A DNA stretch of 64,000 nt from the NCBI RefSeq assembly GCF_029522115.1, contig NZ_JAKWFK010000011.1:62001-126000 (forward strand), in the 5' to 3' direction. Origin of the DNA: Trinickia sp. Y13. Lineage in GTDB: Bacteria; Pseudomonadota; Gammaproteobacteria; Burkholderiales; Burkholderiaceae. The first letter of the stretch is position 1. The number at the start of each line of letters is the position of its first letter. The position numbers and the translations under genes are program-made. The notes beneath the pieces were generated by a model. It worked only from the letters and a program-made list of their open reading frames with translations. It searched no databases and had not been told where the DNA came from. Of this stretch, positions 6,690 to 15,458 are shown in pieces.

Positions 6690-9020
6690 ATGCAACGCCC
6701 AATCCACTCGCTCGCGCCGGCCAAGCAAAGGCCTATATCGCAGGCGTGCGCCGTCATCGCCGCCATGCTTGCAACGATGTCCGCCGCGAATGCGGGGACG
6801 CTACCGCAAGGAGGGCAGTTCGCGGCGGGCACCGGCTCCATCGCCACAAGCGGATCGGCGCTGACCGTGAATCAAAGCACGGCGCGCGGAATCATCGACT
6901 GGAACAGTTTCTCGATCGGCAGCGGCAACCAAGTGACGTTCAACAACGGCAATGGCGCGACGCTCAATCGTGTCACCGGCGGCAACGCCTCCTCGATACT
7001 GGGCTCGCTCTCGGCCACCGGCAGCCTTTACGTGATCAACCCGCAGGGCATCGTGGTCGGCTCGACCGGCGTCGTCACGACCGGCGGCCGTTTCGTCGCA
7101 TCGACGCTCGACGTCGACAACAGCTCGTTCATGAACGGCGGCCCGCTCACGCTCACGGGCTCGTCGAATCAAAACGTCGTCAATCTCGGCAAGATCGGAT
7201 CGACGCAGGGCGACGTCTTTCTCGTCGCGGCGGGCAAGGTGGAAAACGCGGGTGCCATCAGCGCGCCGCACGGCACCGCCGAGCTCGCCGCGGGACGCCA
7301 GATTCTGCTGCAGGATTCGTCCACGGGCAGACAAGTGTTCGTGCAAAGCGGCAGCAAAGGCACCGTGCTCGACAGCGGCGTCGTTGCGGCCGCGCAAGTG
7401 AGCTTGCAAGCGGCGGACGGCAACGTCTACGCGCTGTCCGGCAATCACGATGCGATTCGCGCGACCGGGACGGCCACTCGCGACGGCCACGTCTGGCTCG
7501 TCGCCGATACCGGGACCGTCGAACTGCCGCAGGCGATCACGGCCGCGAACGCGGACGGCACCGGCGGCGCCGTCGACACCGTGGCGGGCACGCTCACGTT
7601 CTGCGGCAATTGCACGCCGACCGTCACAGCCGGCACGTGGACCCTCACGACGCCGAGCTACAAAATCGACGGCACGGCCGCGGCCGCGTTCTCGCGCAGC
7701 TTGAACGCAGGCACGTCGATCGATGTACGGACCACGGGCGCTGCCGGGAGCGAAGGCGACATCAACGTCATATCGAATCTTGCTTGGAATGGAAACGCTT
7801 CGCTTGCGCTCGATGCGTTTCGCGCGGTAACGCTCGGTAGCGGCAAGACGATCGCCAACACGGGCGGCGGCAATCTCACGCTGCGCGCGGATGCGACCGG
7901 CATCGACAACGGCGGCGGGGTGCTGAGCGTCGGCACGATCGATTGGTCCAAGAGCACCGGCATCGTCGCCATGTATTCCGACATGAACGGAACGTATGTG
8001 CCCGGGACGCTGGTGGGCAATTCCGGCTGGGTCAAACCCGCGCTCGAAACCGGCATCGTGACGCAACTGACGGCGTATCGCCTCGTCAATTCGGTGAACG
8101 ACTTGCAGAACGTCTCGCAAAATCTCGCAGGCAACTATGCTCTGGGCCGCGACATCGACGCGAACGGCAGCGCGATCATGATCGGAGGCGCCGCGTTCAC
8201 AGGGCAATTCGACGGCCTTGGTCACGTGATCGATCGCCCGTCGACGAGCACTGCGGGCCTGTTCGCTCAAATCGGCGCGACCGGCGTGGTGCGCAACTTG
8301 GGCGTGACCAATAGCGGCATTTCCTTCGGGCACTGCTATGCCGATGCTTGCACCACCGGCTTGCTGACGCAGGAGAACGACGGACTCATCACCCGCTCGC
8401 ATTCGACGGGTGCGCTCTCTTTCAACGATTTCGGCCCCGGCTCGACCTATTCCGCGGGAGGCCTCGTCGGCCAGAACAACGGCACGATCGCGCAATCGTG
8501 GAGCAGCGCCGGCATCCGCGGCATGCCCGACTTTTCCGGCGGGCCGGGGTCCGGGGATCTGGGCGGCTTGGTCGCGGACAACAACGGCGTCATCACGCAG
8601 TCTTATGCGACCGGCGACATCAGCGGCGGCGGCTGGGCGTTCGTGGGCGGACTCGCCGGCCGCAGCAACGGCACGATCACGCAGTCGTTCTCCACGGGCG
8701 CCGTCTCGGGCGGCGGCGGCTCGTACTGGTACGGCCCGGGTGGCGGCGCAGGCGGGTTGATCGGGGCGGGCACCGGCGGGGGCGGCAACGACTATTGGAA
8801 TGCGCAAACGTCCGGCATGGCGACCGACGGCGGCGGCGTACCGGCGCAAAACGGCTTGACCACCGCACAAATGAGCGACCCGGCCAGCTTCGCGGGATGG
8901 GACTTCAGCGCGGCCGGCGCCTGGGTCATGCCCGCCGGCTCCACGTTTCCGCAATTGCGCTGGCAGGCCGCGCCGACGGCCGGCTCGGGATCGAGCGCGA
9001 CATCTTCGCCCCTGCTGTAG
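6690..9020 (+). CDS. Two-partner-secretion exoprotein (filamentous-haemagglutinin N-domain) with GLUG repeats
   Basis: 776 aa. Residues 1-35 form an extended signal peptide ending SAANA. Residues about 36-270 match the TPS (haemagglutination activity) domain, with GGQFAAGTG, the NQSTARGIIDWNSFSIG stretch and the NPQG motif at 117-120. The middle is Gly/Thr/Asn-rich beta-helix-like sequence. Residues about 590-720 hold several GLUG repeats (GGLVGQNNGTI, GGLVADNNGVI, GGLAGRSNGTI). Such proteins pass through an outer-membrane TpsB pore and act as adhesins or surface exoproteins. A GAGG ribosome-binding site precedes the ATG. No TpsB gene lies nearby, so the partner must be elsewhere. At 776 aa it is short for an FHA adhesin. 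Confidence 0.85.
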   Translation: MQRPIHSLAPAKQRPISQACAVIAAMLATMSAANAGTLPQGGQFAAGTGSIATSGSALTVNQSTARGIIDWNSFSIGSGNQVTFNNGNGATLNRVTGGNASSILGSLSATGSLYVINPQGIVVGSTGVVTTGGRFVASTLDVDNSSFMNGGPLTLTGSSNQNVVNLGKIGSTQGDVFLVAAGKVENAGAISAPHGTAELAAGRQILLQDSSTGRQVFVQSGSKGTVLDSGVVAAAQVSLQAADGNVYALSGNHDAIRATGTATRDGHVWLVADTGTVELPQAITAANADGTGGAVDTVAGTLTFCGNCTPTVTAGTWTLTTPSYKIDGTAAAAFSRSLNAGTSIDVRTTGAAGSEGDINVISNLAWNGNASLALDAFRAVTLGSGKTIANTGGGNLTLRADATGIDNGGGVLSVGTIDWSKSTGIVAMYSDMNGTYVPGTLVGNSGWVKPALETGIVTQLTAYRLVNSVNDLQNVSQNLAGNYALGRDIDANGSAIMIGGAAFTGQFDGLGHVIDRPSTSTAGLFAQIGATGVVRNLGVTNSGISFGHCYADACTTGLLTQENDGLITRSHSTGALSFNDFGPGSTYSAGGLVGQNNGTIAQSWSSAGIRGMPDFSGGPGSGDLGGLVADNNGVITQSYATGDISGGGWAFVGGLAGRSNGTITQSFSTGAVSGGGGSYWYGPGGGAGGLIGAGTGGGGNDYWNAQTSGMATDGGGVPAQNGLTTAQMSDPASFAGWDFSAAGAWVMPAGSTFPQLRWQAAPTAGSGSSATSSPLL

Positions 9021-9408
9021 GCGTTCTTCCCGCGCCACGTTGATCCGCGCCGCTGCCGCCTCGATGGCGGTGCGGCTATCGACGACGCACGGCGCAGTGC
9101 AGCGGCCGCCCTGCGCGCCGATGCATGGCTGCCCCGGCCTCAGGCGTCAGGCGTCAGGCGCTCGGCTAGCAGCGAGCATCGGCACGAGAGCCCCAAGCAA
9201 GCGGCGAGATGCCCCCGCGCACCACGTCGCCCCCGCGCCGACGCCACGCTCCGCTTCGACCGCATCGCCCCTCGGTCGGGACCCAGTTTCCCCCGCTCGC
9301 CTACGATTCGGGGAACTAAATCGCGCATTCGCGTACGTACCGTACCAAGCGGTACGGCGACCGCCGTTTTTTGCATCGCTCAATTTCAAAGAACCAAGGG
9401 GAAAACAG
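9021..9408. other. 388-base gap between exoprotein and MscS genes
   Basis: No gene recognised. It holds a short direct repeat (CAGGCGT twice, then CAGGCGC, about 9141-9163) and an inverted repeat CCGTACC / GGTACGG at 9340-9357 with a 4-base loop, 52 bases before the MscS start. The latter may be a hairpin in the leader or a regulator site. The frame of the MscS gene is open back to 9040, but that extension is arginine-rich and lacks homology, so I exclude it. Confidence 0.4.
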
Positions 9409-10602
9409 ATGAAGTGGTTGGATCTCAACGCTTTCATGGGGATATCGGCCATCGAGTGGTCTTACGCAATCGCCGCGGCGCTCGTTACCTACCTGGCCCT
9501 CAGTTGGGTCCTCCGATTGGTCGTGGCTCGGCTGGCTGCAATCGCCGAACGAACGTCCACCCGCTTCGATGACATCGTAGTGCTGCTGCTGAAAGGCACC
9601 AACCGGCTGACACTCGTTGCTGCCGCCCTGCTCACAGGCTCGAACTTTCTCTCGATCCCGGACAAATGGAGCAACCGGCTCGATCATTTGTGGTTTTTGG
9701 TGATCGGCTTCCAGATAGCGTCGTGGCTGAACCGTGCGGTTACGTTGTGGGCTCAGCAACGGTTGAGCCCTCAAGGCGCCACCACGCACAATCCGGTCAT
9801 CACGACCATGGGCGCCTGGATCACGCGCACACTGCTGTGGACCATTCTCGTCCTCGCAATCCTTGCCAACATGGGCGTCGACATCACGGCGTTCGTCGCC
9901 AGCTTGGGCGTCGGCGGCGTGGCGGTTGCTCTCGCGGTGCAGAACATTCTCGGCGACGTGCTGGCGTCCCTCGCCATCGGACTGGACAAGCCGTTCGAGA
10001 TCGGAGACTTCATCGTCTTCAACGACATTGCGGGCAGTATCGAGCACATCGGGCTCAAGACCACACGGATTCGCAGTTTGAGCGGAGAGGAGATCGTCTG
10101 CGGCAACACCGCACTGCTCAAGAACACGATCCACAATTACAAGCGAATGAAGGAACGCCGCATCTTGTTCGGATTCGGCGTCACCTACGATGCCACGACC
10201 GAGCAATTGAAGGCCGTGCCCGCGCTCGTCAAGCAGGCTGTGGAGCATACCGGCAACACGCGTTTCGACCGCGCACATTTCAAGGCCTTCGGCGCCAGTT
10301 CGTTGGACTTCGAGGTCGTGTACTACGTGACGGATCCGGATTACAACCTCTACATGGACGTGCAACAGCGCATCAATCTCGAGCTCATGGACGGGCTCTA
10401 TCGGGCGGGCCTCAGTTTCGCTTTCCCGACGCATACGGTCCACCTGGCCCCCGGAGCCGAGGCGGCCTCGCTTGCGAGCACGCGGCCAAACGATGGACGC
10501 GCCCACGAACGACCGGCCGCCTCGGCTGGCAAGGGCGTGCGCGCGGGGTTGAACTCGCTGCCCCCGGAGACGCGCGCTACGTCGCCGCAGCAGCAGTCCT
10601 AG
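9409..10602 (+). CDS. Mechanosensitive ion channel, MscS family
   Basis: 397 aa from the ATG at 9409, which has AAGGGGA six to seven bases upstream. It has four to five hydrophobic segments, then the MscS pore helix and beta domain: TAFVASLGVGGVAVALAVQN at about 160-180, the ILGDVLASLAIGLDKPFEIGDF region and the PN-loop equivalent (EEIVCGNTALLKNTIHNY). It is longer than E. coli MscS (286 aa) because of extra N-terminal membrane helices and a Pro/Ala/Arg-rich tail after residue 355. Predicted inner-membrane channel that opens on hypo-osmotic shock. Its ion preference and gating cannot be read here. Confidence 0.87.
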   Translation: MKWLDLNAFMGISAIEWSYAIAAALVTYLALSWVLRLVVARLAAIAERTSTRFDDIVVLLLKGTNRLTLVAAALLTGSNFLSIPDKWSNRLDHLWFLVIGFQIASWLNRAVTLWAQQRLSPQGATTHNPVITTMGAWITRTLLWTILVLAILANMGVDITAFVASLGVGGVAVALAVQNILGDVLASLAIGLDKPFEIGDFIVFNDIAGSIEHIGLKTTRIRSLSGEEIVCGNTALLKNTIHNYKRMKERRILFGFGVTYDATTEQLKAVPALVKQAVEHTGNTRFDRAHFKAFGASSLDFEVVYYVTDPDYNLYMDVQQRINLELMDGLYRAGLSFAFPTHTVHLAPGAEAASLASTRPNDGRAHERPAASAGKGVRAGLNSLPPETRATSPQQQS

Positions 10603-11057
10603 CCGGAGCACATCCGTTGCTCGAAGTCTGTTTACGATGCTCGGGGCCAGCTCACGTCTGCCGGCCTGTGCCGGTCATCGGTTCCGACCCTTACCGCCTG
10701 GCGCCCGCGCAGGCGGCTTTCTCGATGAGGCTTCGCGGCGAATTTCCTGCGAAATACCGAGCGCCTTTTAAGTTTCACTTAAGTCTGGCTATCTACGGTA
10801 AGCCCTTCCTGAAGATCTTCCTTGGCGGCGCGCAGTTCGATGTCCGACGTACGTTTACCCGACTTCGCATGGCACTCGCTTCCCGGCGAGTTCCTGCACG
10901 CGCAGCGCGAATAGCTGCCGCCGCCACGCGCATCGGCATCCGCGCAAATTTCGTCCTCGCAGGCATTCCGGCCCCCGCGCCGGTCGCGATCGCCGAGGAC
11001 TGGGCGTCCCCCCCGAGCCCGCCGCCACTCCACTCACCGCTTCTCCCGTCGTCATCC
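10603..11057. other. 455-base gap; possible promoter of the cell-wall gene cluster
   Basis: The stretch around 10765-10800 is AT-rich compared with its surroundings, with TTAAGT and TATCTA elements separated by about 16 bases that could be a promoter. The reading frame of the downstream M23 gene is open through the whole gap, with further ATGs at 10725 and 10869, so the true start of that gene may lie in this stretch. Nothing else recognised. Confidence 0.3.
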
Positions 11058-12143
11058 ATGGCCCTCCCTGCACTCGTCGTGCCCACGACGCGCATCGGCA
11101 AAGCCGTACTCTTTTGCGCGATCAGTTCAGCTTGCGTCGCCGTCATGCTCTCGCCGGTCGGCCGCAACTCCCATTCCGACGACGAGACACTGCCCGCCGC
11201 TGGGCCGTCGCCCGCTGCGCGCGACACGCATGATGCCGATACGCTGCGCGCGGCCCAGCCGGACGCTGCCTCGTCTGCGAACACGCTCTACAACGACGCG
11301 CCTTCCGGTCGTTCGCCTGCCGGGGGCACACCCGCCTCTCCGTCCGGTCCAATCGCCCGATCCGTGACCATCGATTCGAGTTTCGCCGAAGCGATGCGGC
11401 GCCTCGGCGTCAATGCGAGCGTGACCGGGTTGCTCGCGCACGCGTTCGCCGGACAGATCGATTTCCGCCGCGATCTGCGCAAGGGCGACATCGTCAGCCT
11501 CGTGATGCCGCCCGCCCATGCCATCGATGCGGCCAGCAGCGCGCACGCCACCGACGAGATGCCCCTTGCGGTGCGCATCTCGCACGGCGACACGGATCAC
11601 GATCTGTTCCTGCATCGCGATTTGCGAGGCAAGCCGTTCTACTACACGGCCAACGGCCGATCGGGCGCGCCGGGGTTCGCGCGCTATCCGCTTGCGTTCA
11701 CTCGCGTATCGTCGAATTTCGCCGCACGTCGACTCGACCCCGTCACGCATCAATGGCAAAGCCACGATGGGGTCGATCTTGCCGCGCCGGTGGGCACCCC
11801 GGTTCACGCGACCGCCCGCGGCACGATCTCGTACATCGGTTGGGAAACCGGTTACGGCAAGATCGTCGTGATCGACAACGTGCCGCCGTATCAAACGGCG
11901 TTCGCGCATCTGTCGCGTTTCGCCCGGGGGCTGCATCGCGGCGCGCACGTGCGGCGCGGACAAGTCATTGGCTACGTCGGCAAGACCGGCTGGGCGACCG
12001 GCCCGCACCTGCACTACGAAGTGCGCGTCGCCGACGTCGCGCGCAATCCGCTCACCGTGACGTTGCCGGGCGACACGCCGTTGCACGGCAACGAGCGCAA
12101 GCAATTCGCGCAGCGCGCGAATCGTCTCGCCGCGCTGTTTTGA
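11058..12143 (+). CDS. M23-family murein DD-endopeptidase, MepM-like
   Basis: 361 aa from the ATG at 11058, giving a short N-terminus with one membrane anchor (about residues 14-33). A low-complexity Ser/Ala/Pro linker (35-100) leads to an OapA-like segment (about 105-150, with FRRDLRKGDIVSLVM) and a C-terminal LytM catalytic domain. Its zinc ligands are visible: His236 and Asp240 (SHDGVD), His284 (FAHL), and His317/His319 (GPHLHYE). It should cut peptide cross-links in the periplasm. No clear ribosome-binding site supports this start, and upstream ATGs at 10869 and 10725 stay open. It is followed after 11 bases by a PBP7-type gene in a wall-remodelling cluster. Confidence 0.85.
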   Translation: MALPALVVPTTRIGKAVLFCAISSACVAVMLSPVGRNSHSDDETLPAAGPSPAARDTHDADTLRAAQPDAASSANTLYNDAPSGRSPAGGTPASPSGPIARSVTIDSSFAEAMRRLGVNASVTGLLAHAFAGQIDFRRDLRKGDIVSLVMPPAHAIDAASSAHATDEMPLAVRISHGDTDHDLFLHRDLRGKPFYYTANGRSGAPGFARYPLAFTRVSSNFAARRLDPVTHQWQSHDGVDLAAPVGTPVHATARGTISYIGWETGYGKIVVIDNVPPYQTAFAHLSRFARGLHRGAHVRRGQVIGYVGKTGWATGPHLHYEVRVADVARNPLTVTLPGDTPLHGNERKQFAQRANRLAALF

Positions 12144-12154
12144 GCGCGAGAACG

Positions 12155-13003
12155 ATGCGTCTGTGGCCAATTCTCTTCCTCGCGCTGTGCATCGGGCCCC
12201 TTACCTTCGCCGATCCCGCGTTCGCACGCGCGCGCGCCCACGCGCAGCGCCATCGGCCCCGCCCCGCGGTGCTCGCACGCGCTGCGATGGTGGTCGATCT
12301 CACGACCGGACGAACGCTTTACGCGAAGCATCCCGATCAGCGCCTGCCCATTGCGTCCCTCACGAAACTGCTGACGGCCATGGTGGTGATCGACTCCAAG
12401 CGCTCGCTCATCCGGCCGGCGCGCATCACGAACGCCGACGTCGACCGGCTCAAGTGGTCGCGCTCGCGCCTGCCGGTCGGCTCGCTGCTGCTCAGGCGCA
12501 CGATGCTGCACATTGCATTGATGTCGTCGGAGAATCGCGCGGCCTTCGCGCTGAGCCGCGACTATCCGGGCGGGCGCGCCGGATTCGTGCGCGCGATGAA
12601 TCGCAAGGCAAGACGCCTCCACATGCGACACAGCCGCTTCGTGGATCCGACCGGGCTGTCGCCGCGCAATGTGTCGACCGCGCGGGACTTGACGCGACTC
12701 GCACGCGCCGCGTACCGGTATCGGCGGATACGTCTGTATTCGACGTCGCATCGAAAGCTCGTGCTGGGCGGCGCGGGACCGCTGATGTATCACAACACGG
12801 ATCCGCTCGTGCACGTTGTCGCGTGGCACGTCCCATTGCAAAAGACGGGCTTCACCAATGAAGCGGGGCACTGCCTGATCGTCATGACGCCGGTGCGCGG
12901 CCACATGATGCTAATCGTGCTGCTCGGCGATCCGTCCCCTCAGGCTCACTTTCAGGACGCCATCGATCTGCGGCGCTGGCTGCTCGAAGGCCGCCGTCAT
13001 TGA
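12155..13003 (+). CDS. D-alanyl-D-alanine endopeptidase, PBP7 type (S11 family)
   Basis: 282 aa with a signal peptide (about residues 1-25). It has all three penicillin-binding motifs of the S11 family: SLTK (Ser68/Lys71), SEN (125-127) and KTGF (230-233), plus the conserved FVDPTGLSPRNVSTARDL segment. The short length and lack of a C-terminal amphipathic anchor fit PBP7/PbpG-type DD-endopeptidases rather than PBP5-type carboxypeptidases. It lies 11 bases after the M23 endopeptidase gene, so both enzymes are probably made together to loosen cross-links. The mature N-terminus is very rich in Arg and His (RARAHAQRHRPRP). Confidence 0.87.
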   Translation: MRLWPILFLALCIGPLTFADPAFARARAHAQRHRPRPAVLARAAMVVDLTTGRTLYAKHPDQRLPIASLTKLLTAMVVIDSKRSLIRPARITNADVDRLKWSRSRLPVGSLLLRRTMLHIALMSSENRAAFALSRDYPGGRAGFVRAMNRKARRLHMRHSRFVDPTGLSPRNVSTARDLTRLARAAYRYRRIRLYSTSHRKLVLGGAGPLMYHNTDPLVHVVAWHVPLQKTGFTNEAGHCLIVMTPVRGHMMLIVLLGDPSPQAHFQDAIDLRRWLLEGRRH

Positions 13004-13130
13004 ATCGCCACGCTCATACGCGAAGTCGCGCAAGATGGTTCGGGTTCGGACGGATGGCCCTTTATGTCATAGCGTGATGCCATCCCATCGATGGTGTCGA
13101 CATCTGGCCGGATTGCATCGGGAGAAATCC

Positions 13131-13523
13131 ATGAACGCTTGGCACATGGCAATTGCGGCGGCGCTTTGCTTGCTGCTCGTGGCTTGCTCGCGCCACGAAA
13201 GCGTCTTCTCGCTATCGCCCGTCTTCACTGCGCGATCCACTGTTCCAGCGTCCGCGGTCGCGGGGTGCGTAGCGCATCGCTGGAAACAGGGCACGCGGCG
13301 CTTGCATCGTGGCGAACGCGGCGGGGCGATCACGCTGCGCGCCGAATCGTTGTTTAGGGGCGCGCCGATCGGTCTGCGCGTGGTGCCGGACGGGCAGTAC
13401 GCGCGCGTCGAATACTTCCGCAGGCGCCATGTCGCCCCGCTTTACGGGTCCATGGTGCGCGGCTGTCTGGATCCGGACGCGAACGATGGAGCGGACGACG
13501 CACCGGACGTCCCGAAGTCATGA
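13131..13523 (+). CDS. Small lipoprotein of unknown function in the cell-wall cluster
   Basis: 130 aa. The start at 13131 has GGAGAAATCC directly upstream. A lipoprotein signal peptide ends in LVAC (Cys19). Serine at +2 suggests outer-membrane sorting. The mature part contains two further cysteines and an acidic C-terminus (DPDANDGADD). I recognise no domain. Its TGA overlaps the ATG of the following FtsI-like gene (ATGA), so the two are translationally coupled. By position it occupies the place ftsL has before ftsI in the dcw cluster, but it is a lipoprotein rather than an FtsL-type bitopic coiled coil. Confidence 0.75.
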   Translation: MNAWHMAIAAALCLLLVACSRHESVFSLSPVFTARSTVPASAVAGCVAHRWKQGTRRLHRGERGGAITLRAESLFRGAPIGLRVVPDGQYARVEYFRRRHVAPLYGSMVRGCLDPDANDGADDAPDVPKS

Positions 13524-15265
13524 ATCGGCCACGCGACCCTCATGGATTCAAACAATCGGAAGTGCTGGGCAACAGCCTGCATGTGCGACTCCGATTGCGA
13601 TCGGCGCTGTTGGGCGCAGCCTTCGCTTTGGCCTTCTTCGTCTTGATCGCACGCGCTTTCTGGGTGCAATGCATCAACGATGGCTTTTACCAACTTCAGG
13701 GCGATATCCGCCAGATCCGCGACTTCACCGTGCATGCGGCGCGCGGCCGCATTCTCGATCGCAACGGCCACATCCTCGCGATGAGCCTACCCACGCGTGC
13801 GCTTTGGGTGGATGCGCGCGACGTGCCGAACATCGCGCAGAGCAAGCTGACGTCAGTGGCCGCTCTGCTCGGCATCGACACCGAGCGTGTCGCGCACGTG
13901 TATCGCGAGCATCGCGCTTTCGCCTATCTGCGGCGGCAGGTGCCGCTCGCGACCGCGGACGCCGCGATGCGTCTCGATATACCGGGCCTCTATGCCGAGC
14001 GGGACTATCGGCGGTTCTACCCCGAAGGTCAGATCGCCGCGCACGTGACGGGTTTCGCTGGCGTGGACGGCAAGGGTCAGGAAGGCGTCGAACGTGTCGA
14101 CGACCGCATCCTTACGGGCATCGACGGCAACCGGCGGGTGTTGCGCAATGCGCGCGGTCAGATCATCGATACGTTGGATTTCGTCGGGCCGAAGCCGGGG
14201 CGGGACATCCGGCTGTCCATCGACCGGTCGATCCAGTTCGCCGCCTTTCATGCGGTACGGGATGCGGTGCGTCGCACCGGCGCCAAAGCGGGCTCCGCCG
14301 TCGTGCTCGACGCGCATACCGGCGAAATCCTCGCGATGGCGAACTGGCCCACCTACGATCCGAACCAGCGCGCGGCGCGCAGCGGCCGACAGATTCGCAA
14401 CCGTGCGGTAACGGATGTCTTCGAGCCGGGCTCGGTGCTCAAGCCGCTGACGATCGCGCTTGCGCTCCAGCGCCGAATCGTCACGCCCGATTCGATCGTG
14501 ACCACCGACGGCGGCCGCTTGCGGCTCGACCATGCGGTGATTCACGACGATGCGAATTTCGGCGTGCTGACGGTTTCTCAGGTGATCCAGAAATCGAGCA
14601 ACGTCGGCACGACGAAGATCGCGTTGCTGCTAAAGCCGCGTGAGATGTGGCACAACTTCCGCGCGGTGGGACTGGGACGTGCGCCGTCCGCGGGGCTGCC
14701 CGGTGCGGCAGCTGGTGGCGTGCGCCCGTATCAGCACTGGCGGCGCATCGAACAGGCGACGATGTCATACGGCTACGGCCTGTCGGCCTCGTTGCTGCAG
14801 CTCGCGCAGGTCTACACCGTCTTCGCGAACGATGGCGTATTCGTCCCCGCGACGATTCATGCGCGCAGCGCCGCCCACATCGAAGGCCGGCGCGTCTATT
14901 CGGCGCGCGTCGCGCGCGAAGTGCTAGCGATGCTCAAAAGCGTCGTGTCGAAAGACGGCACTGCGCCGCAGGCACAGGTCGCGGGCTACACGGTCGCGGG
15001 AAAGACCGGCACCGCGTACCGCTGGACCGCGACCGGCTACGACCACGACCAGTATCGTGCGTCCTTCGTGGGGATCGTGCCGGCGAGCGCGCCTCGCGTG
15101 ATCATTGCCGTCTCGATCGATCGGCCGAGCAAGGGCTCGCACTTCGGCGGCGCGGTCTCGGGGCCGGCCTTCGCCGATATCGCGGCGAGGACCATGCGCA
15201 TTCTCAACGTCTCGCCCAACGAACTCACGGCCACCGCCCCTTCTGCGCAAGCGCCCGCGACCTGA
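13520..15265 (+). CDS. FtsI/PBP3-like peptidoglycan D,D-transpeptidase (class B PBP paralogue)
   Basis: 581 aa: one membrane anchor (about 28-50), a PBP dimerisation domain (from HAARGRILDRNGHILA) and a transpeptidase domain. Active-site motifs are present: SVLK (Ser305/Lys308) after EPG, SSN (359-361) and KTGT (495-498). It is the size of FtsI, which cross-links septal peptidoglycan, but it is not in a dcw cluster: no mur, mraY or ftsW neighbours. It is coupled by ATGA to the lipoprotein upstream. I infer a second, specialised class B PBP working with the two hydrolases of this cluster, not the essential division enzyme itself. Confidence 0.87.
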   Translation: MNRPRDPHGFKQSEVLGNSLHVRLRLRSALLGAAFALAFFVLIARAFWVQCINDGFYQLQGDIRQIRDFTVHAARGRILDRNGHILAMSLPTRALWVDARDVPNIAQSKLTSVAALLGIDTERVAHVYREHRAFAYLRRQVPLATADAAMRLDIPGLYAERDYRRFYPEGQIAAHVTGFAGVDGKGQEGVERVDDRILTGIDGNRRVLRNARGQIIDTLDFVGPKPGRDIRLSIDRSIQFAAFHAVRDAVRRTGAKAGSAVVLDAHTGEILAMANWPTYDPNQRAARSGRQIRNRAVTDVFEPGSVLKPLTIALALQRRIVTPDSIVTTDGGRLRLDHAVIHDDANFGVLTVSQVIQKSSNVGTTKIALLLKPREMWHNFRAVGLGRAPSAGLPGAAAGGVRPYQHWRRIEQATMSYGYGLSASLLQLAQVYTVFANDGVFVPATIHARSAAHIEGRRVYSARVAREVLAMLKSVVSKDGTAPQAQVAGYTVAGKTGTAYRWTATGYDHDQYRASFVGIVPASAPRVIIAVSIDRPSKGSHFGGAVSGPAFADIAARTMRILNVSPNELTATAPSAQAPAT

Positions 15266-15328
15266 TCCGGCGCGCGCGTCGCTTCGTTCCATCGCCCCGT
15301 GCCTCCCTGCCCGGCTGCCCGATCGCCG

Positions 15329-15350
15329 CGGACAGTCCGCGGACAGTCCG
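15329..15350. repeat. Tandem duplication of an 11-bp palindrome
   Basis: CGGACAGTCCG, a perfect palindrome around a central A, occurs twice with no spacer. It lies in the 193-base gap 109 bases before the DUF4396 gene and 64 bases after the FtsI-like gene. It may be a double operator for the downstream gene or fold as a hairpin ending the upstream transcript. Confidence 0.5.
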
Positions 15351-15458
15351 CGCACCGGCGCCGCGATCCCAACGCCGAACCGGGAACGCGGGCTGCTTGG
15401 AGGCTCATGCTTGCCGCTATCGACGGCGCTTGACCTGACACGAAAATGGGATCGACTC

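Noticed and set aside
6801-9038. 745-codon open frame antisense to the TPS exoprotein
   Set aside because: Arginine-rich shadow of a GC-rich gene. The sense strand has a signal peptide, TPS domain and GLUG repeats, and the antisense has no domain.
9666-11057. Long plus-strand frame running from inside the MscS gene into the M23 peptidase gene
   Set aside because: The first 310 or so codons overlap the MscS gene in another frame and have shadow-type composition. Only the part from about 11058 (or at most 10725) shows peptidase-gene features.
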